Positions 44,774 through 53,615 of a stretch of 64,000 bases of DNA are shown piece after piece (positions within the stretch are counted from its first letter, which is position 1; each line of letters starts with the position of its first letter). Origin of the DNA: Candidatus Melainabacteria bacterium. Lineage in GTDB: Bacteria; Cyanobacteriota; Vampirovibrionia; Obscuribacterales; Obscuribacteraceae. The translations under genes and the position numbers were made by a program. Below the pieces are notes generated by a model. The model searched no databases and had not been told where the DNA came from. It worked only from the letters and a program-made list of their open reading frames with translations. The stretch is taken from NCBI GenBank assembly GCA_003242885.1, contig QKMZ01000006.1, positions 992,001 through 1,056,000 on the forward strand, given 5' to 3'.

Positions 44774-46248
44774 TTGATGAGCTCGCTGCCAACATCAGTA
44801 ATATCACCGGCGCCAATGGTCAAAACCAGATCGTTCGGCTGGAGATGACGGGCAATTTTTTCAGGCAATTCCGCCGTTTTTCCTGCCAGATGTTTTGCAT
44901 TGGCATGCTTCAATTCGCTGACGAAACGCTCTGAGGTTATGCCTTCAATGGTGCCGCCGCGTGCCACATAGATGTCTGTGATAAGGACAAGATCAGCACC
45001 ATCGAATGACTTGAGAAATTCTTTCCAGAGATCGCGCAGTCGCCCAGGCTGGTGAGGTTGGAAAACAGCTACTACGCGCGATTTTTTGCCGTTGGTATTT
45101 TTAGCGATCAGATATTGCTGGGCTGCTTGCAGTGTGGCGACAACCTCTGTCGGGTGGTGTGCATAATCGTCGACGACAAGGGTACCATCAACATCACCTT
45201 TGATTTGAAAACGTCGCGCGACGCCACCAAACGTCTCCATAGAACGGGCGGCAGTTTCAAACGGAATACCAAGCTCCATGCCGGAAACTATTGCGGCCAG
45301 TGCGTTCTGCTTGTTATGCTCGCCTGGAACTTTGAGTGTCAATTCTCCAAGCAATTTGTCTTGCCTGTACACTTTCATGCCGAAGCCATTCAAAGATTCA
45401 TAGCGATAATCAGCTTCAGGAGCCAAATCTGCGCGTCCGTAAGTAACTGTCGGTTTGGTAATACGCTTGAGTAGCTTCTTGCAGCCAGCATCATCAATGC
45501 AAACAATAACTTTGTTATCGCAATGAGCTGCAAATTCGAGCATCGCATCTTCGATTTGCGCCATTCCGCCCGGATAATTCTCCAGGTGGTCTGGCTCGAT
45601 ATTTGTAATTACAGCCAGGTGAGACGGCAATTTCGAGTGTGTACCATCGGACTCATCAGCTTCTGCAACGAAGTAGCCGCCTTGTCCATAACGTGCATTG
45701 CTGCCGATTCTCTCGAAAATCCCGCCGACTACGACAGATGGGTCGAGCCCTCCATCGATGAGTACTTGAGAAACCATGCCGGTTGTGGTGGTCTTGCCGT
45801 GTGTGCCGGTGATTGCCACCATTTTGGATTTGGAGCCCAAGGCAGCCAGCATTTGCGAACGGTGAAAAACAGGAAGATTTTTAGCGCGTGCTGCTGCTAA
45901 CTCGGGATTTTCATTGACGATTGCCGTCGAGATAACAAGACTGCCTGCATCGACAACGTTTTCAGCGACATGCCCGATGAAAATCTTGGCTCCCAACTCG
46001 GCCAATTCGTTTGTGATTTCGCCTGCTTGTTTGTCCGAGCCTGATACAGCTTTTCCTTCGCGCAAAAGCAAACGTGCTAACGCCGACATGCCGATGCCAC
46101 CGATACCTATGAAGTGCACCGGTTCTGCCAGATTGTCGAGCTTGATGTCGGTTGTTTGCAATGCTGACTGCTTAGTGCCGCCCAATTGGGAGAATGTACC
46201 GTCTATTTCCAATGTATGTTCAAAACCGCCTGTGATATTACTGCTCAT
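44749..46248 (-). CDS. murC: UDP-N-acetylmuramate--L-alanine ligase
   Basis: 499 residues. The Rossmann N-domain has HFIGIGGIGMSALA near 46-58, ATP loop ITGTHGKTTTTGMVS near 145-158, EADESDGTHSKL and NIEPDHLENYPG, and C-terminal VVDDYAHHPTEVVATL and FQPHQPGRLRDL. It attaches the first amino acid to UDP-MurNAc. The first 40 residues are a variable extension, so a later start is possible. murC and murB overlap and act in successive steps with murF and ddl downstream. Confidence 0.96.
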   Translation of the reverse strand: MSSNITGGFEHTLEIDGTFSQLGGTKQSALQTTDIKLDNLAEPVHFIGIGGIGMSALARLLLREGKAVSGSDKQAGEITNELAELGAKIFIGHVAENVVDAGSLVISTAIVNENPELAAARAKNLPVFHRSQMLAALGSKSKMVAITGTHGKTTTTGMVSQVLIDGGLDPSVVVGGIFERIGSNARYGQGGYFVAEADESDGTHSKLPSHLAVITNIEPDHLENYPGGMAQIEDAMLEFAAHCDNKVIVCIDDAGCKKLLKRITKPTVTYGRADLAPEADYRYESLNGFGMKVYRQDKLLGELTLKVPGEHNKQNALAAIVSGMELGIPFETAARSMETFGGVARRFQIKGDVDGTLVVDDYAHHPTEVVATLQAAQQYLIAKNTNGKKSRVVAVFQPHQPGRLRDLWKEFLKSFDGADLVLITDIYVARGGTIEGITSERFVSELKHANAKHLAGKTAELPEKIARHLQPNDLVLTIGAGDITDVGSELIKCLKKSQG

Positions 46249-46418
46249 AGACTCCTTTTACATATGCCTTGGAAATTCATTGAACTACAAGAACCAAACT
46301 ACGTCCCGCTTTCAGCCGATTTCCACAATCAATATTACCGGAAAAGCCGCTCCGCTCAATGTTTTTTGAGTGGAAAGTTGGCGGCTAAATTCGGCTGGCG
46401 TGACTTTTATATAAGTGC

Positions 46419-46446
46419 CAAAAAGCCGACGCCGTTTGGCGCCGAC
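46419..46446 (-). terminator. Intrinsic terminator of rpsT
   Basis: On the minus strand a 9-bp stem (gtcggcgcc / ggcgtcggc, two G-U pairs) has loop aaac and is followed by ttttt (46424-46420). It is about 28 nt after the rpsT stop codon. Confidence 0.88.
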
Positions 46447-46473
46447 CTATAGAGCATTTGATTCGTCTTTCGA

Positions 46474-46743
46474 CTACTTGGCTGAAATCGCCAGAACTTT
46501 GCCGGCCAGACGAGATTTTCTTCTGGCTGCTGCGTTCTTATGCAAAACTCCCTTTGCCACGGCTTTATCGATTACTTCGTAAGCATGGCTGAGAGCTTCT
46601 TTGGCGTCTTTTGCACTGGCCGATTTGACTGCATCAACAACGTCGTTGCGGACGGTGCGGACGGCAGATTTCCATGTTCTGTTGCGAAGGCGGTTGCGCT
46701 CGGCAACGAGTACACGTTTTTTAGCTGACTTGATATTAGGCAC
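46474..46743 (-). CDS. rpsT: 30S ribosomal protein S20
   Basis: 89 residues, Lys/Arg/Ala-rich three-helix protein starting MPNIKSAKKRVLVAERNR and containing HKNAAARRKSRL, diagnostic for S20. It binds 16S rRNA early in 30S assembly. The start codon is GTG (46743) with agga upstream. It has its own extended -10 promoter and terminator, so it is monocistronic ahead of murC. Confidence 0.97.
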   Translation of the reverse strand: MPNIKSAKKRVLVAERNRLRNRTWKSAVRTVRNDVVDAVKSASAKDAKEALSHAYEVIDKAVAKGVLHKNAAARRKSRLAGKVLAISAK

Positions 46744-46782
46744 GGCTTAGAATCCTGACCTGTTGTACGTTTCGAGTTCGGT

Positions 46783-46791
46783 ATTCTAACA
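46783..46791 (-). promoter_or_regulatory. Extended -10 promoter of rpsT
   Basis: The minus strand reads TGT immediately followed by TAGAAT, an extended -10 element about 40 bp before the GTG start. No good -35 box is visible at the usual distance. Confidence 0.5.
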
Positions 46792-46916
46792 CATGTCCTT
46801 CGGATAACGTGTCAGCCAGGGTTTGCGCCGTAAATGGATGCTTACAAAAGTTCAGGTGCTTTTATTAGTTTGATCTCAAACTTCGTTCCACTTTGCTCGA
46901 GCACTGCATAAGTCGT

Positions 46917-46953
46917 GAAAAACAAGACGGGCGCGCTCTTGAAGCGTGCCCGT
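46917..46953 (-). terminator. Intrinsic terminator of the small hydrophilic gene
   Basis: On the minus strand an 11-bp stem (acgggcacgct / agcgcgcccgt, one G-U pair) with a 5-nt loop is followed by cttgttttt, about 31 nt after the stop codon at 46984. Confidence 0.85.
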
Positions 46954-46983
46954 AAGACTTTCAACAACAGGCTCAACCTGCTC

Positions 46984-47454
46984 TTAGAAATTGTTGGGAT
47001 CGATAGTCGGACCCTGTTGTTTTTTCGGATCTGGTCCGCTGGTCTGCGATCCACCCTTGTTTTTGACGGAATTTTCACCGGGCGGTCCGGTCAAGGTCAA
47101 AATACCGGCCATTAATTTGCCGTATCCGCCTTTGTCTGCCTGGCTTTGCGCCCAGTCGACGGCGGCTTGAGCGCCATCTTTGCAATACTGCTCTACATTG
47201 GGACCGGCAAGGGTAGCCCTGTGCGCCGTGATGTTTTCGCAATTCTTGGATTTAGAGAAATCATCCAATACTTGGTCGGCAGTCTTAAATTTATTGTCAC
47301 CAACTTTCTTGACTTCTTTTTTGTCGATTACTTCTTTCTTGTCCTGCTTCTCTTTGTTTTTGCTTTCGTAGGCCTCGCGATGCATTTGCGCGGAGCCGTC
47401 ATTATTCTTGTCTCCGCCGCCTTTTGGTACTTCTCTGCCTACATCTCTGCTCAT
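46984..47454 (-). CDS. Small hydrophilic Lys-rich protein
   Basis: Start chosen at the ATG at 47454 (MSRDVGREV, 156 residues) because aggag lies 7 nt upstream; the frame opens six codons earlier. The protein is very hydrophilic: an N-terminal half full of Lys, Asp, Glu and Gly (KNKEKQDKKEVIDKKEVKK), a short folded-looking middle with two Cys, and a Gly/Pro/Lys end. No signal peptide or known domain. Flanked by its own terminator. Function unknown. Confidence 0.72.
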   Translation of the reverse strand: MSRDVGREVPKGGGDKNNDGSAQMHREAYESKNKEKQDKKEVIDKKEVKKVGDNKFKTADQVLDDFSKSKNCENITAHRATLAGPNVEQYCKDGAQAAVDWAQSQADKGGYGKLMAGILTLTGPPGENSVKNKGGSQTSGPDPKKQQGPTIDPNNF

Positions 47455-47717
47455 AAAAGCTCCTGCCCTCAAACTGCCATGGGGTGTCTTTCGCGCTATT
47501 TTACGGGATTTAGTAACTGCCGCTTCTTCATAGAAGGAGGAGGGCCTGATACCTCAATTTCATAATTACCCTGTCACTCTCATCGAGTCAATGCGGTAAT
47601 TACGTAGTCACAGTGATTTCTCACTAAAAATAATACAGTGGTTGAGGGCAAAAGTGTTTTTCGCTGAATTCCCGAGCCACTCAGACATTACAAGTTCTAT
47701 TCCGCAAAACAGCCGGG

Positions 47718-49253
47718 CTAATTGCCAGACCCGGAGCTGGGTTTGACTTTCCAGTCGAATTTGTAGCGGATTTGAATATAGTGTGGCGAGCCTGCAGGCA
47801 ATTTAGGTAAAGGCGATGCTGCTTTGAGTGCTGCCAGGGCTGAATCGTCTATAGCCTGGTCTCCAGAACTTTCTGTAATGGTCGGATCGATGATTGTGCC
47901 ATTACGTTTGATTGTGAAAACAGAGACGACGTGCTTTTCATTCATGCCCTTTGGTGGTGACCACTTAGATTGAATCAGTTGCTTCATCTCTTTCATATAT
48001 GGACCCATATCGACGTTCTGAGGGGGAGTATCGTCATTTTCGTCGTCGTCATCACTGGCTTCTTTCGCTGCGGGTTTTGCTGGTGCTGAAACCGGCGCCA
48101 CTTTTGCTGGTGTCGTTTTGGCTGCTGGTGTGGTTTTGGGTGCACCTACCGGTCTGGCATCGGTGGCCGTTGCTCCCGGTGCTGTCGTCAGGTCGGCGTT
48201 CGGTAAATTAGCTGCAATCAGTGTTTTCGACCTGGTCATTCTTCCTGGCGCACCATATTTGATGTCAGGCCTTTGCATTGCCAGTTGATCTAAAGAATGT
48301 CCGATATGCACTGATTTTGGTGGGATTGAACTTTTGAGTCGCACACCCAGAGGCACATCGACAATGTCGGGACTGTCGGCTGCAGCTAAGAAAAGCGGGG
48401 TTTGGTCTTTTCCTTGAACCTGTCCTGCATCTCTTGTTACGCTTTCCGATACATACGCGGCTACTGTGGCAAGAGGCTGTGTGCCTGCATCGGCGGACAT
48501 GCCTTCAACCAGATATTGAGTGAAGCTGGAAACCGGTGCGCTCGCTGACTGTTGCGATTGCTGCATGCCTTTGGTAGCTGACAAGACTGTGACGCCGCTG
48601 TTTGCTGCGATTCTCTCAATATTGAGTCCACCTTCTGCAGTGTTAGCACCAGGAGCAGGAGGCACAGCTGGTGAGAGATCCAGGAATGCAACCACTCGTC
48701 TGGACTGAAGGCGTCGTTTGACATTTGCCAGTAAGCTGCTGAGCGGGATGCCTTCCACTCCTGCGTTTTCCAGCTTGCTGTCGTTAGCTAGAAGCATCAC
48801 GCCCCTGCCTGCATCACCACGAACAAAGCGAGTGCAAATATAGATGACGACAAGATCTTCAGGCAGCGCCTTCTTGCATAGCCAATCATCGGTCAGAATG
48901 TTTTCGATCGCATCTTTAGACGCTGCAGCATTGGCTATGGCAACAACATGGTCCGGCGCAAAACGACCTACTCCCACATTTTTGAAAATTTCAGTCAGCG
49001 CAGTAGTGTTTTTATACGCGAAAGGCAAGGGCGTGATAGTCGGATCTTGATACCGCCCGACGCCAATGAAAACGCCCCACTTGTCTCTTATTTCAAGGGC
49101 TGCAGCCGGTTTTTTACTCTGAGAGGAAGCGCTGACTTTCGACATCGCCGCGTTTTTCATTCGTATAAGCGGGTTTTCAGCCAGAGCCGGTATGCTGCAA
49201 GGCGATTGCAGAAGGCAAAAAATGGCCGAAAGTGTGAATGCGCCTTTTACCAT
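47718..49253 (-). CDS. Exported caspase-like protein without catalytic dyad, fused to a TonB-C-like domain
   Basis: 511 residues. The signal peptide ends near ALA (residue 25). Residues about 56-300 resemble the peptidase C14/metacaspase fold: WGVFIGVGRYQD at 59-70, then AYKNTTALTEIF and a hydrophobic strand ending YICTRF at 138-143 where active caspases have S-G-H-G. A second strand ends FLDLSPA at 190-196 where they have D-x-C. Both catalytic residues are therefore absent. A Pro/Ala/Thr linker and an acidic DDDDEND run lead to a TonB C-terminal-like domain at about 415-500 (IQSKWSPPKG ... VFTIKRNGTIIDPTITESSG). The start follows gagga and overlaps the methylase gene end by 7 bp. Probably a non-enzymatic periplasmic binding protein. 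Confidence 0.78.
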   Translation of the reverse strand: MVKGAFTLSAIFCLLQSPCSIPALAENPLIRMKNAAMSKVSASSQSKKPAAALEIRDKWGVFIGVGRYQDPTITPLPFAYKNTTALTEIFKNVGVGRFAPDHVVAIANAAASKDAIENILTDDWLCKKALPEDLVVIYICTRFVRGDAGRGVMLLANDSKLENAGVEGIPLSSLLANVKRRLQSRRVVAFLDLSPAVPPAPGANTAEGGLNIERIAANSGVTVLSATKGMQQSQQSASAPVSSFTQYLVEGMSADAGTQPLATVAAYVSESVTRDAGQVQGKDQTPLFLAAADSPDIVDVPLGVRLKSSIPPKSVHIGHSLDQLAMQRPDIKYGAPGRMTRSKTLIAANLPNADLTTAPGATATDARPVGAPKTTPAAKTTPAKVAPVSAPAKPAAKEASDDDDENDDTPPQNVDMGPYMKEMKQLIQSKWSPPKGMNEKHVVSVFTIKRNGTIIDPTITESSGDQAIDDSALAALKAASPLPKLPAGSPHYIQIRYKFDWKVKPSSGSGN

Positions 49254-51673
49254 GAAATTTCCTCTACAAACTCCTTCACTTCTTTTGAGGATGGCAGACG
49301 GTTTCGAGCTATTTTCGGATTGACCGACTGCAGTTTGGCAGATGCTTCCACAAGCCTTTCAGCTTCGGAGTTGCCAGATATCCTGTTTGATTGCTCCCGG
49401 CTCGCTAAGTGTTTTTTTCTAGGTGCACTACTCTTAACCATTGTCTTGGCGCTCACCGACTCGACTCTCTCGACAATTTCCGGCTCGAGTTCATAGGTGT
49501 CGTAAATCAATCGATCAATCGACCTGTCGATGAAGAGTATCAGATCATCGGTTTTTTGTGAGCATTCATTTTCTTCGAGCTTCCCTAATGAGCCGAAAGA
49601 GATCAGTTCAGCAATGGATCTCGTCAGGTAACTAATGAGCTGAGCGCGTTCTTCGCTCAACATTTGCAGGGGCATTGATTCAACCGTGTCGATGTCCACT
49701 TGCGCTAAAGCTCGCCCCGCCTCGCGGGTTCGCAAACGATAGATATGTTTCCATAAAGTTGAATTGATCAGTGCACAAAGGCTGATAAGGTCCAGTGATG
49801 GGTCTTTGCTCAGGGCGGGGGAAAAACTATGCACGTTGTTCAAATGATATAAACCGCTCTCATCGTAGGCACAGACGAGGGAGTCACCAGTTTGTCGAAC
49901 GAGAATTTTGGGATTTTGAATAATTTGCTCGTTAAATCCACCTTTGAAAAGCAGCTCTGGATTTACGTTTATCCAATCTCCATCCCAAGCGACCATAAAC
50001 CTGCGCACTTGTGCTCCAGACGTGATTCCTCTGCGCCAGGTTGTGTTTAGCGGTTGTCTTGCCGTAATTGAATTTTTTCCCGAGAGCGAGCGTATGCCCG
50101 TATAGCCCGACAAAACACTATTCAAGCGTGGCATTTGATCTGTTAGCTTCAATAACTTGTGGTCGTACTTGTCGAAAATCAGTCTGAACGAGTCATTTGA
50201 TTTATCGTGCAATTCATTGATCGCTAAGGAGTATTTGGTCGCCTTCTCGAAATCGTCGGTGGCACCGATGGTCTGACCAATTTCATCGATGTATGTAGAC
50301 AACTCAATTGCATAGTCGTCAGCGCATTTTTCTTTTTGGTAGTGAGCGACACACCACCTGCCCACAACAGCCTCGGGAATTATGCGGGCAGGAAACTCGC
50401 TCAGCGATCGAATGCGGCAATTGGAAAGCAGCAACAAACGCAGCTTACGGTAATAACTGCCGGTCAGAAATCCGTCCGGAACAAGAAGAACGATACTGCC
50501 TCCGGTGGCAGTATATCTGATAGCAATGTCCTGGAAAATTGAGTGATATCGAACCTTATATTCTGCTGCCTCTGAATAGTGCCGCTTCAAAAATTTCGCA
50601 GAAGTATCCAGTAGAACCTTTTGATTTCTCGCGCCGAAGCTAACATATGGCGGGTTTGTGATCACTAGATCAAATGCGCTTTTGTTGTCTGTTTGCAATT
50701 CTGCCGCATCAAGGATCGAATCCGAAACAACGATGTGCTTTCTCAACTTTTGTCCGAGTTGCCTATATAAATGTACGCAACTAAAGTGATCCTCCAGACC
50801 ATCGTATTTGGAAGCGCAAATTTTTTCGATGTGGCGGGCAGCGCAAAGGGTGACGCTGAGCCTCGCCAGTGCTGCCGCTCTGGGATCTAATTCTTGACCA
50901 TATAGAGAATCGCACGCAAGTGCATATATATTTTCAGCGCCGCCCCAATCTGACAATTCAGTATCTATATATTGAATGAAGCCGCAAAGAAAGTTTCCCG
51001 TTCCACACGAAGGGTCCAAGATCTTGAAGGTGTCGTCGACGTCGCCTCCATTCGTGAACTGCTGCTTAGCCAACTTGGACGCTGATTTAGCCGGTTTAAG
51101 GCGTTTGATTAAACCAGTTGAGTAACGACGAAAAGCTATATCAAAGCAGTACTTCACTACATATGGTGGCGTGTAAAACTGACCGACTATGCGTCTTCTT
51201 TCTTTAGCCTGAATATCAAAATCTACCTTTGTGCTGTTTTCCAAAGATATATCCAGACTTCGATTGGCAATCTGTTCAAAGAGAGTTCCAAGCAGCTCAA
51301 CATCCGGTGCCAGTCTTGATGGGAGCAGATTCTGAGAGATGCCGATTATCTCCTCTTCCAACTCCTTTGAAATCGGGTTGGCAAATGGATATTCATTTGT
51401 CCTAACCACGTGCGATAGCAGAGCAGAATTTTTTTGCTGATCTGTTTTCGACATAGCGGATCTGCATATATGTGAACCACAAGTGGTGGCAAGCCAGATG
51501 GCTAAAGCGCGCAATGCGTATTCATCGCAAAGTTCGGAAAGCTCCGCACTGTCAGGTATATCGGTCCGCTTACCTCTTGTATTTAATGCGTAACGGACTG
51601 TTGCACGACCTACTGCAAGACGCAGTTGCATAAGAGCTTTTTTGCCAGAGTCTGGCGCTTTCGGCTGTTTCAT
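49247..51673 (-). CDS. N6-adenine DNA methylase with C-terminal specificity domain (type IIG/Eco57I-like)
   Basis: 808 residues. GQFYTPPYVVKYC near 163 is the entry motif of N6_Mtase enzymes. AdoMet motif I is DPSCGTGNFL near 215-224 and catalytic motif IV NPPY near 339. The part after about residue 480 resembles a TaqI/Eco57I target-recognition domain (NPKILVRQTGDSLVCAYDESG, then LNNVHSF). The N-terminal 160 residues could hold a nuclease, but I see no PD-(D/E)xK motif. No partner S or R gene is adjacent, so this is either a solitary methylase or a single-chain restriction-modification enzyme. It overlaps the caspase-like gene downstream by 7 bp. Confidence 0.87.
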   Translation of the reverse strand: MKQPKAPDSGKKALMQLRLAVGRATVRYALNTRGKRTDIPDSAELSELCDEYALRALAIWLATTCGSHICRSAMSKTDQQKNSALLSHVVRTNEYPFANPISKELEEEIIGISQNLLPSRLAPDVELLGTLFEQIANRSLDISLENSTKVDFDIQAKERRRIVGQFYTPPYVVKYCFDIAFRRYSTGLIKRLKPAKSASKLAKQQFTNGGDVDDTFKILDPSCGTGNFLCGFIQYIDTELSDWGGAENIYALACDSLYGQELDPRAAALARLSVTLCAARHIEKICASKYDGLEDHFSCVHLYRQLGQKLRKHIVVSDSILDAAELQTDNKSAFDLVITNPPYVSFGARNQKVLLDTSAKFLKRHYSEAAEYKVRYHSIFQDIAIRYTATGGSIVLLVPDGFLTGSYYRKLRLLLLSNCRIRSLSEFPARIIPEAVVGRWCVAHYQKEKCADDYAIELSTYIDEIGQTIGATDDFEKATKYSLAINELHDKSNDSFRLIFDKYDHKLLKLTDQMPRLNSVLSGYTGIRSLSGKNSITARQPLNTTWRRGITSGAQVRRFMVAWDGDWINVNPELLFKGGFNEQIIQNPKILVRQTGDSLVCAYDESGLYHLNNVHSFSPALSKDPSLDLISLCALINSTLWKHIYRLRTREAGRALAQVDIDTVESMPLQMLSEERAQLISYLTRSIAELISFGSLGKLEENECSQKTDDLILFIDRSIDRLIYDTYELEPEIVERVESVSAKTMVKSSAPRKKHLASREQSNRISGNSEAERLVEASAKLQSVNPKIARNRLPSSKEVKEFVEEISW

Positions 51674-51795
51674 CGGACTTTACGAAGTGAATCTCTCAAA
51701 GGTCCAGCAGTTCAATAATTATGCAGTGCAATCAAAAATGGCACCATACAAATTTTTCTGAAAAGGTACGCGGAGCTTCGAGGAGGAGATTGATT

Positions 51796-51897
51796 ATGAA
51801 ATGCAAGTTGGTGCCATTAAGGTCCGCAATTAAATTATCTACAGCTGTAGAAAACCCTGTAAAAAGCTCTGCATCCCGGATACTGTGGATGTTTTGA
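51796..51897 (+). CDS. Possible 33-residue small protein upstream of rsmI
   Basis: ATG at 51796 with an excellent ribosome site (gaggaggag) 6-8 nt upstream, 33 codons, TGA at 51895-51897, 28 bp before the rsmI start. The peptide begins MKCKLVPLRSAIKLSTAV and ends RILWMF; it is basic with no recognised motif. The ribosome site is the only strong support. It could be a real small protein or a translated leader of rsmI. An 8-bp inverted repeat (51738-51745 with 51810-51817) flanks the site. Confidence 0.4.
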   Translation: MKCKLVPLRSAIKLSTAVENPVKSSASRILWMF

Positions 51898-51925
51898 GAT
51901 TGACAGGTTCGGGAGCATAAACCCC

Positions 51926-52798
51926 TTGGCAGGAATTCTATATATAGTCGCTACCCCAATAGGCAACCTGAGTGATTTAAGCGACCGGGTAAAGGATGTG
52001 CTTAGAACTGCAGACTTGCTTCTCGTCGAAGATACCCGTGTGAGTGCGAAGCTGCTCAATCATTTAGACATAAAGAAGCATCTTGTCAGCTGCCACGAGC
52101 ACAACGAAAAAGAAAAGGTTGAGCTTCTTGCACGGGCAGCGGAGCAAAACCTGAAAGTGGCATTGCTTTCGGATGCCGGAACACCGTTAATTTCTGATCC
52201 CGGTGAGCATCTGGTCTCGAAAGCCGTCGATCTGGGCTTTACCATCATTCCCATAGCTGGCCCCAGCGCCTTCTTGATGGCTTTAGTCGCAAGTGGTTTG
52301 CCCTGTGACCGTTTTGCCTTCGAAGGTTTTCTGCCTGACAAGCCCAAGGACATTCGCGACAGGCTTATGGGTCTGGTAAAAGATCCGCGAACGCTGGTTT
52401 TTTACGTCTCGCCGCATAAATTGGAACGCACCCTGGCAGAGGTAAAAGCCCTGTTCGGCAGCCGAAAAGCCTGTCTGGCACGTGAATTGACTAAGTTGCA
52501 TGAAGAATTCATTCGCGGCACAGTCGATGAGATAGCTCAAAAATGTGCCAGGGCTGAGTGGCGAGGCGAGTTTGTTCTTGTTATTCAAGGAAACACGGAA
52601 ATAGAGTCAGAGGACATTTCCTCCAGCCAAAATGAATACGAAGAATATGTCCGAGTGCGCTTGGAGCAAGGCGATCGTGCTTCTGAGGTTGCACAAGATG
52701 CGGCAAAACTCTTCAAACGAAAACGCTCCGACGTTTATCGCCTCGTTGTTGACTACCAGAAAGGGCGACATACCCAACGCGGGGAGTGCGATAATTGA
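51926..52798 (+). CDS. rsmI: 16S rRNA 2'-O-ribose C1402 methyltransferase
   Basis: 290 residues from a TTG start with ggga 10 nt upstream. Tetrapyrrole-methylase-like fold: LYIVATPIGNLSD at the N-terminus, DLLLVEDTRVSAKLL, ALLSDAGTPLISDPG and PIAGPSAFLMALVASGLP. These are the RsmI (YraL) signatures. It methylates C1402 of 16S rRNA using AdoMet. The C-terminal 50 residues form the usual basic extension. Confidence 0.95.
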   Translation: MAGILYIVATPIGNLSDLSDRVKDVLRTADLLLVEDTRVSAKLLNHLDIKKHLVSCHEHNEKEKVELLARAAEQNLKVALLSDAGTPLISDPGEHLVSKAVDLGFTIIPIAGPSAFLMALVASGLPCDRFAFEGFLPDKPKDIRDRLMGLVKDPRTLVFYVSPHKLERTLAEVKALFGSRKACLARELTKLHEEFIRGTVDEIAQKCARAEWRGEFVLVIQGNTEIESEDISSSQNEYEEYVRVRLEQGDRASEVAQDAAKLFKRKRSDVYRLVVDYQKGRHTQRGECDN

Positions 52799-52856
52799 AA
52801 AGTGCCGAAACCGAAAAATCGAGCACAATAATAGATAGCGGCTCTGAAAGTTTTTC

Positions 52857-53615
52857 GTGTTTCAAAAAGGCAAAGCATACAAAGTAAAAGTTGAATCATC
52901 GCCTGGCGAAGTAGGTTTTGGGCGCGCAACTATCGTCGACAAGATCGGCGAGAAGATTTTGGTTCAACTCAAAACCAGTCGTGAAGCCAATAAAGTCCTT
53001 CCTAAAGGCACGCGGATGTGGTTCGTCAATGAGTCTTCTGAAAATTCATTCAATGGCATGTGGGCAACCAGTGTTTTAGGAGCTCAATTATTTTCTGGTC
53101 GCACCGCATTAATATGCTCGGCTCCTCGCCTGGAAGCTCTACTTCAGAGGCGCCGCACTCCTCGCGCTGCACTCGACGTGAACGCAAGCATTAGAATGGA
53201 AGGCGATGAAAAATGCTTTCATTTGCGCACACAAGACATTTCTAGTTCTGGCATAGCACTTGTGTCTCAAATTGATTTGCCTGCCGCCGTTGATGTTGGT
53301 GAGAGTATCATCGTTAGCATTGATGCGAAGACAGGTAAGATTGAAGCAACTTGTCGCGTCATCAGAATTGAGAAAAACTGGCTGGCGAATAAGACCGTTC
53401 TGGGCGTTGAAATGACGGATATGGACGATGATTCTTCGGAGACTCTTATGAAGCTGCTAAATCTTCTTGGTCTGGATAATAAGTCTGAAGCCGAGACGCA
53501 AACAGCAACCAGTAAACTTTTTGGCTGGAAGGGCGAACAGCGCGGGGAAAAAGAAGACCGCAGTTTTATAAGAAAAACAGGAGAGATTTCACCACCGGAT
53601 GTTGAACCAAGTTAA
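52857..53615 (+). CDS. PilZ-domain protein (putative c-di-GMP receptor)
   Basis: 252 residues from a GTG start. The first 90 residues form a beta-rich YcgR-N-like domain. The PilZ domain begins with QRRRTPR at 97-103 (the RxxxR c-di-GMP motif) and DISSSGIAL at 127-135 (the D/N-x-S-x-x-G motif), so both ligand-binding elements are present. The C-terminal 50 residues are a charged tail. It probably links c-di-GMP level to surface or motility functions. No GGDEF or EAL gene is in the window. Confidence 0.85.
   Translation: MFQKGKAYKVKVESSPGEVGFGRATIVDKIGEKILVQLKTSREANKVLPKGTRMWFVNESSENSFNGMWATSVLGAQLFSGRTALICSAPRLEALLQRRRTPRAALDVNASIRMEGDEKCFHLRTQDISSSGIALVSQIDLPAAVDVGESIIVSIDAKTGKIEATCRVIRIEKNWLANKTVLGVEMTDMDDDSSETLMKLLNLLGLDNKSEAETQTATSKLFGWKGEQRGEKEDRSFIRKTGEISPPDVEPS

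Noticed and set aside
46186..46452. 88-codon frame on + in the murC-rpsT gap
   Set aside because: No ribosome site, starts inside antisense murC, and its last codons are the rpsT terminator hairpin.
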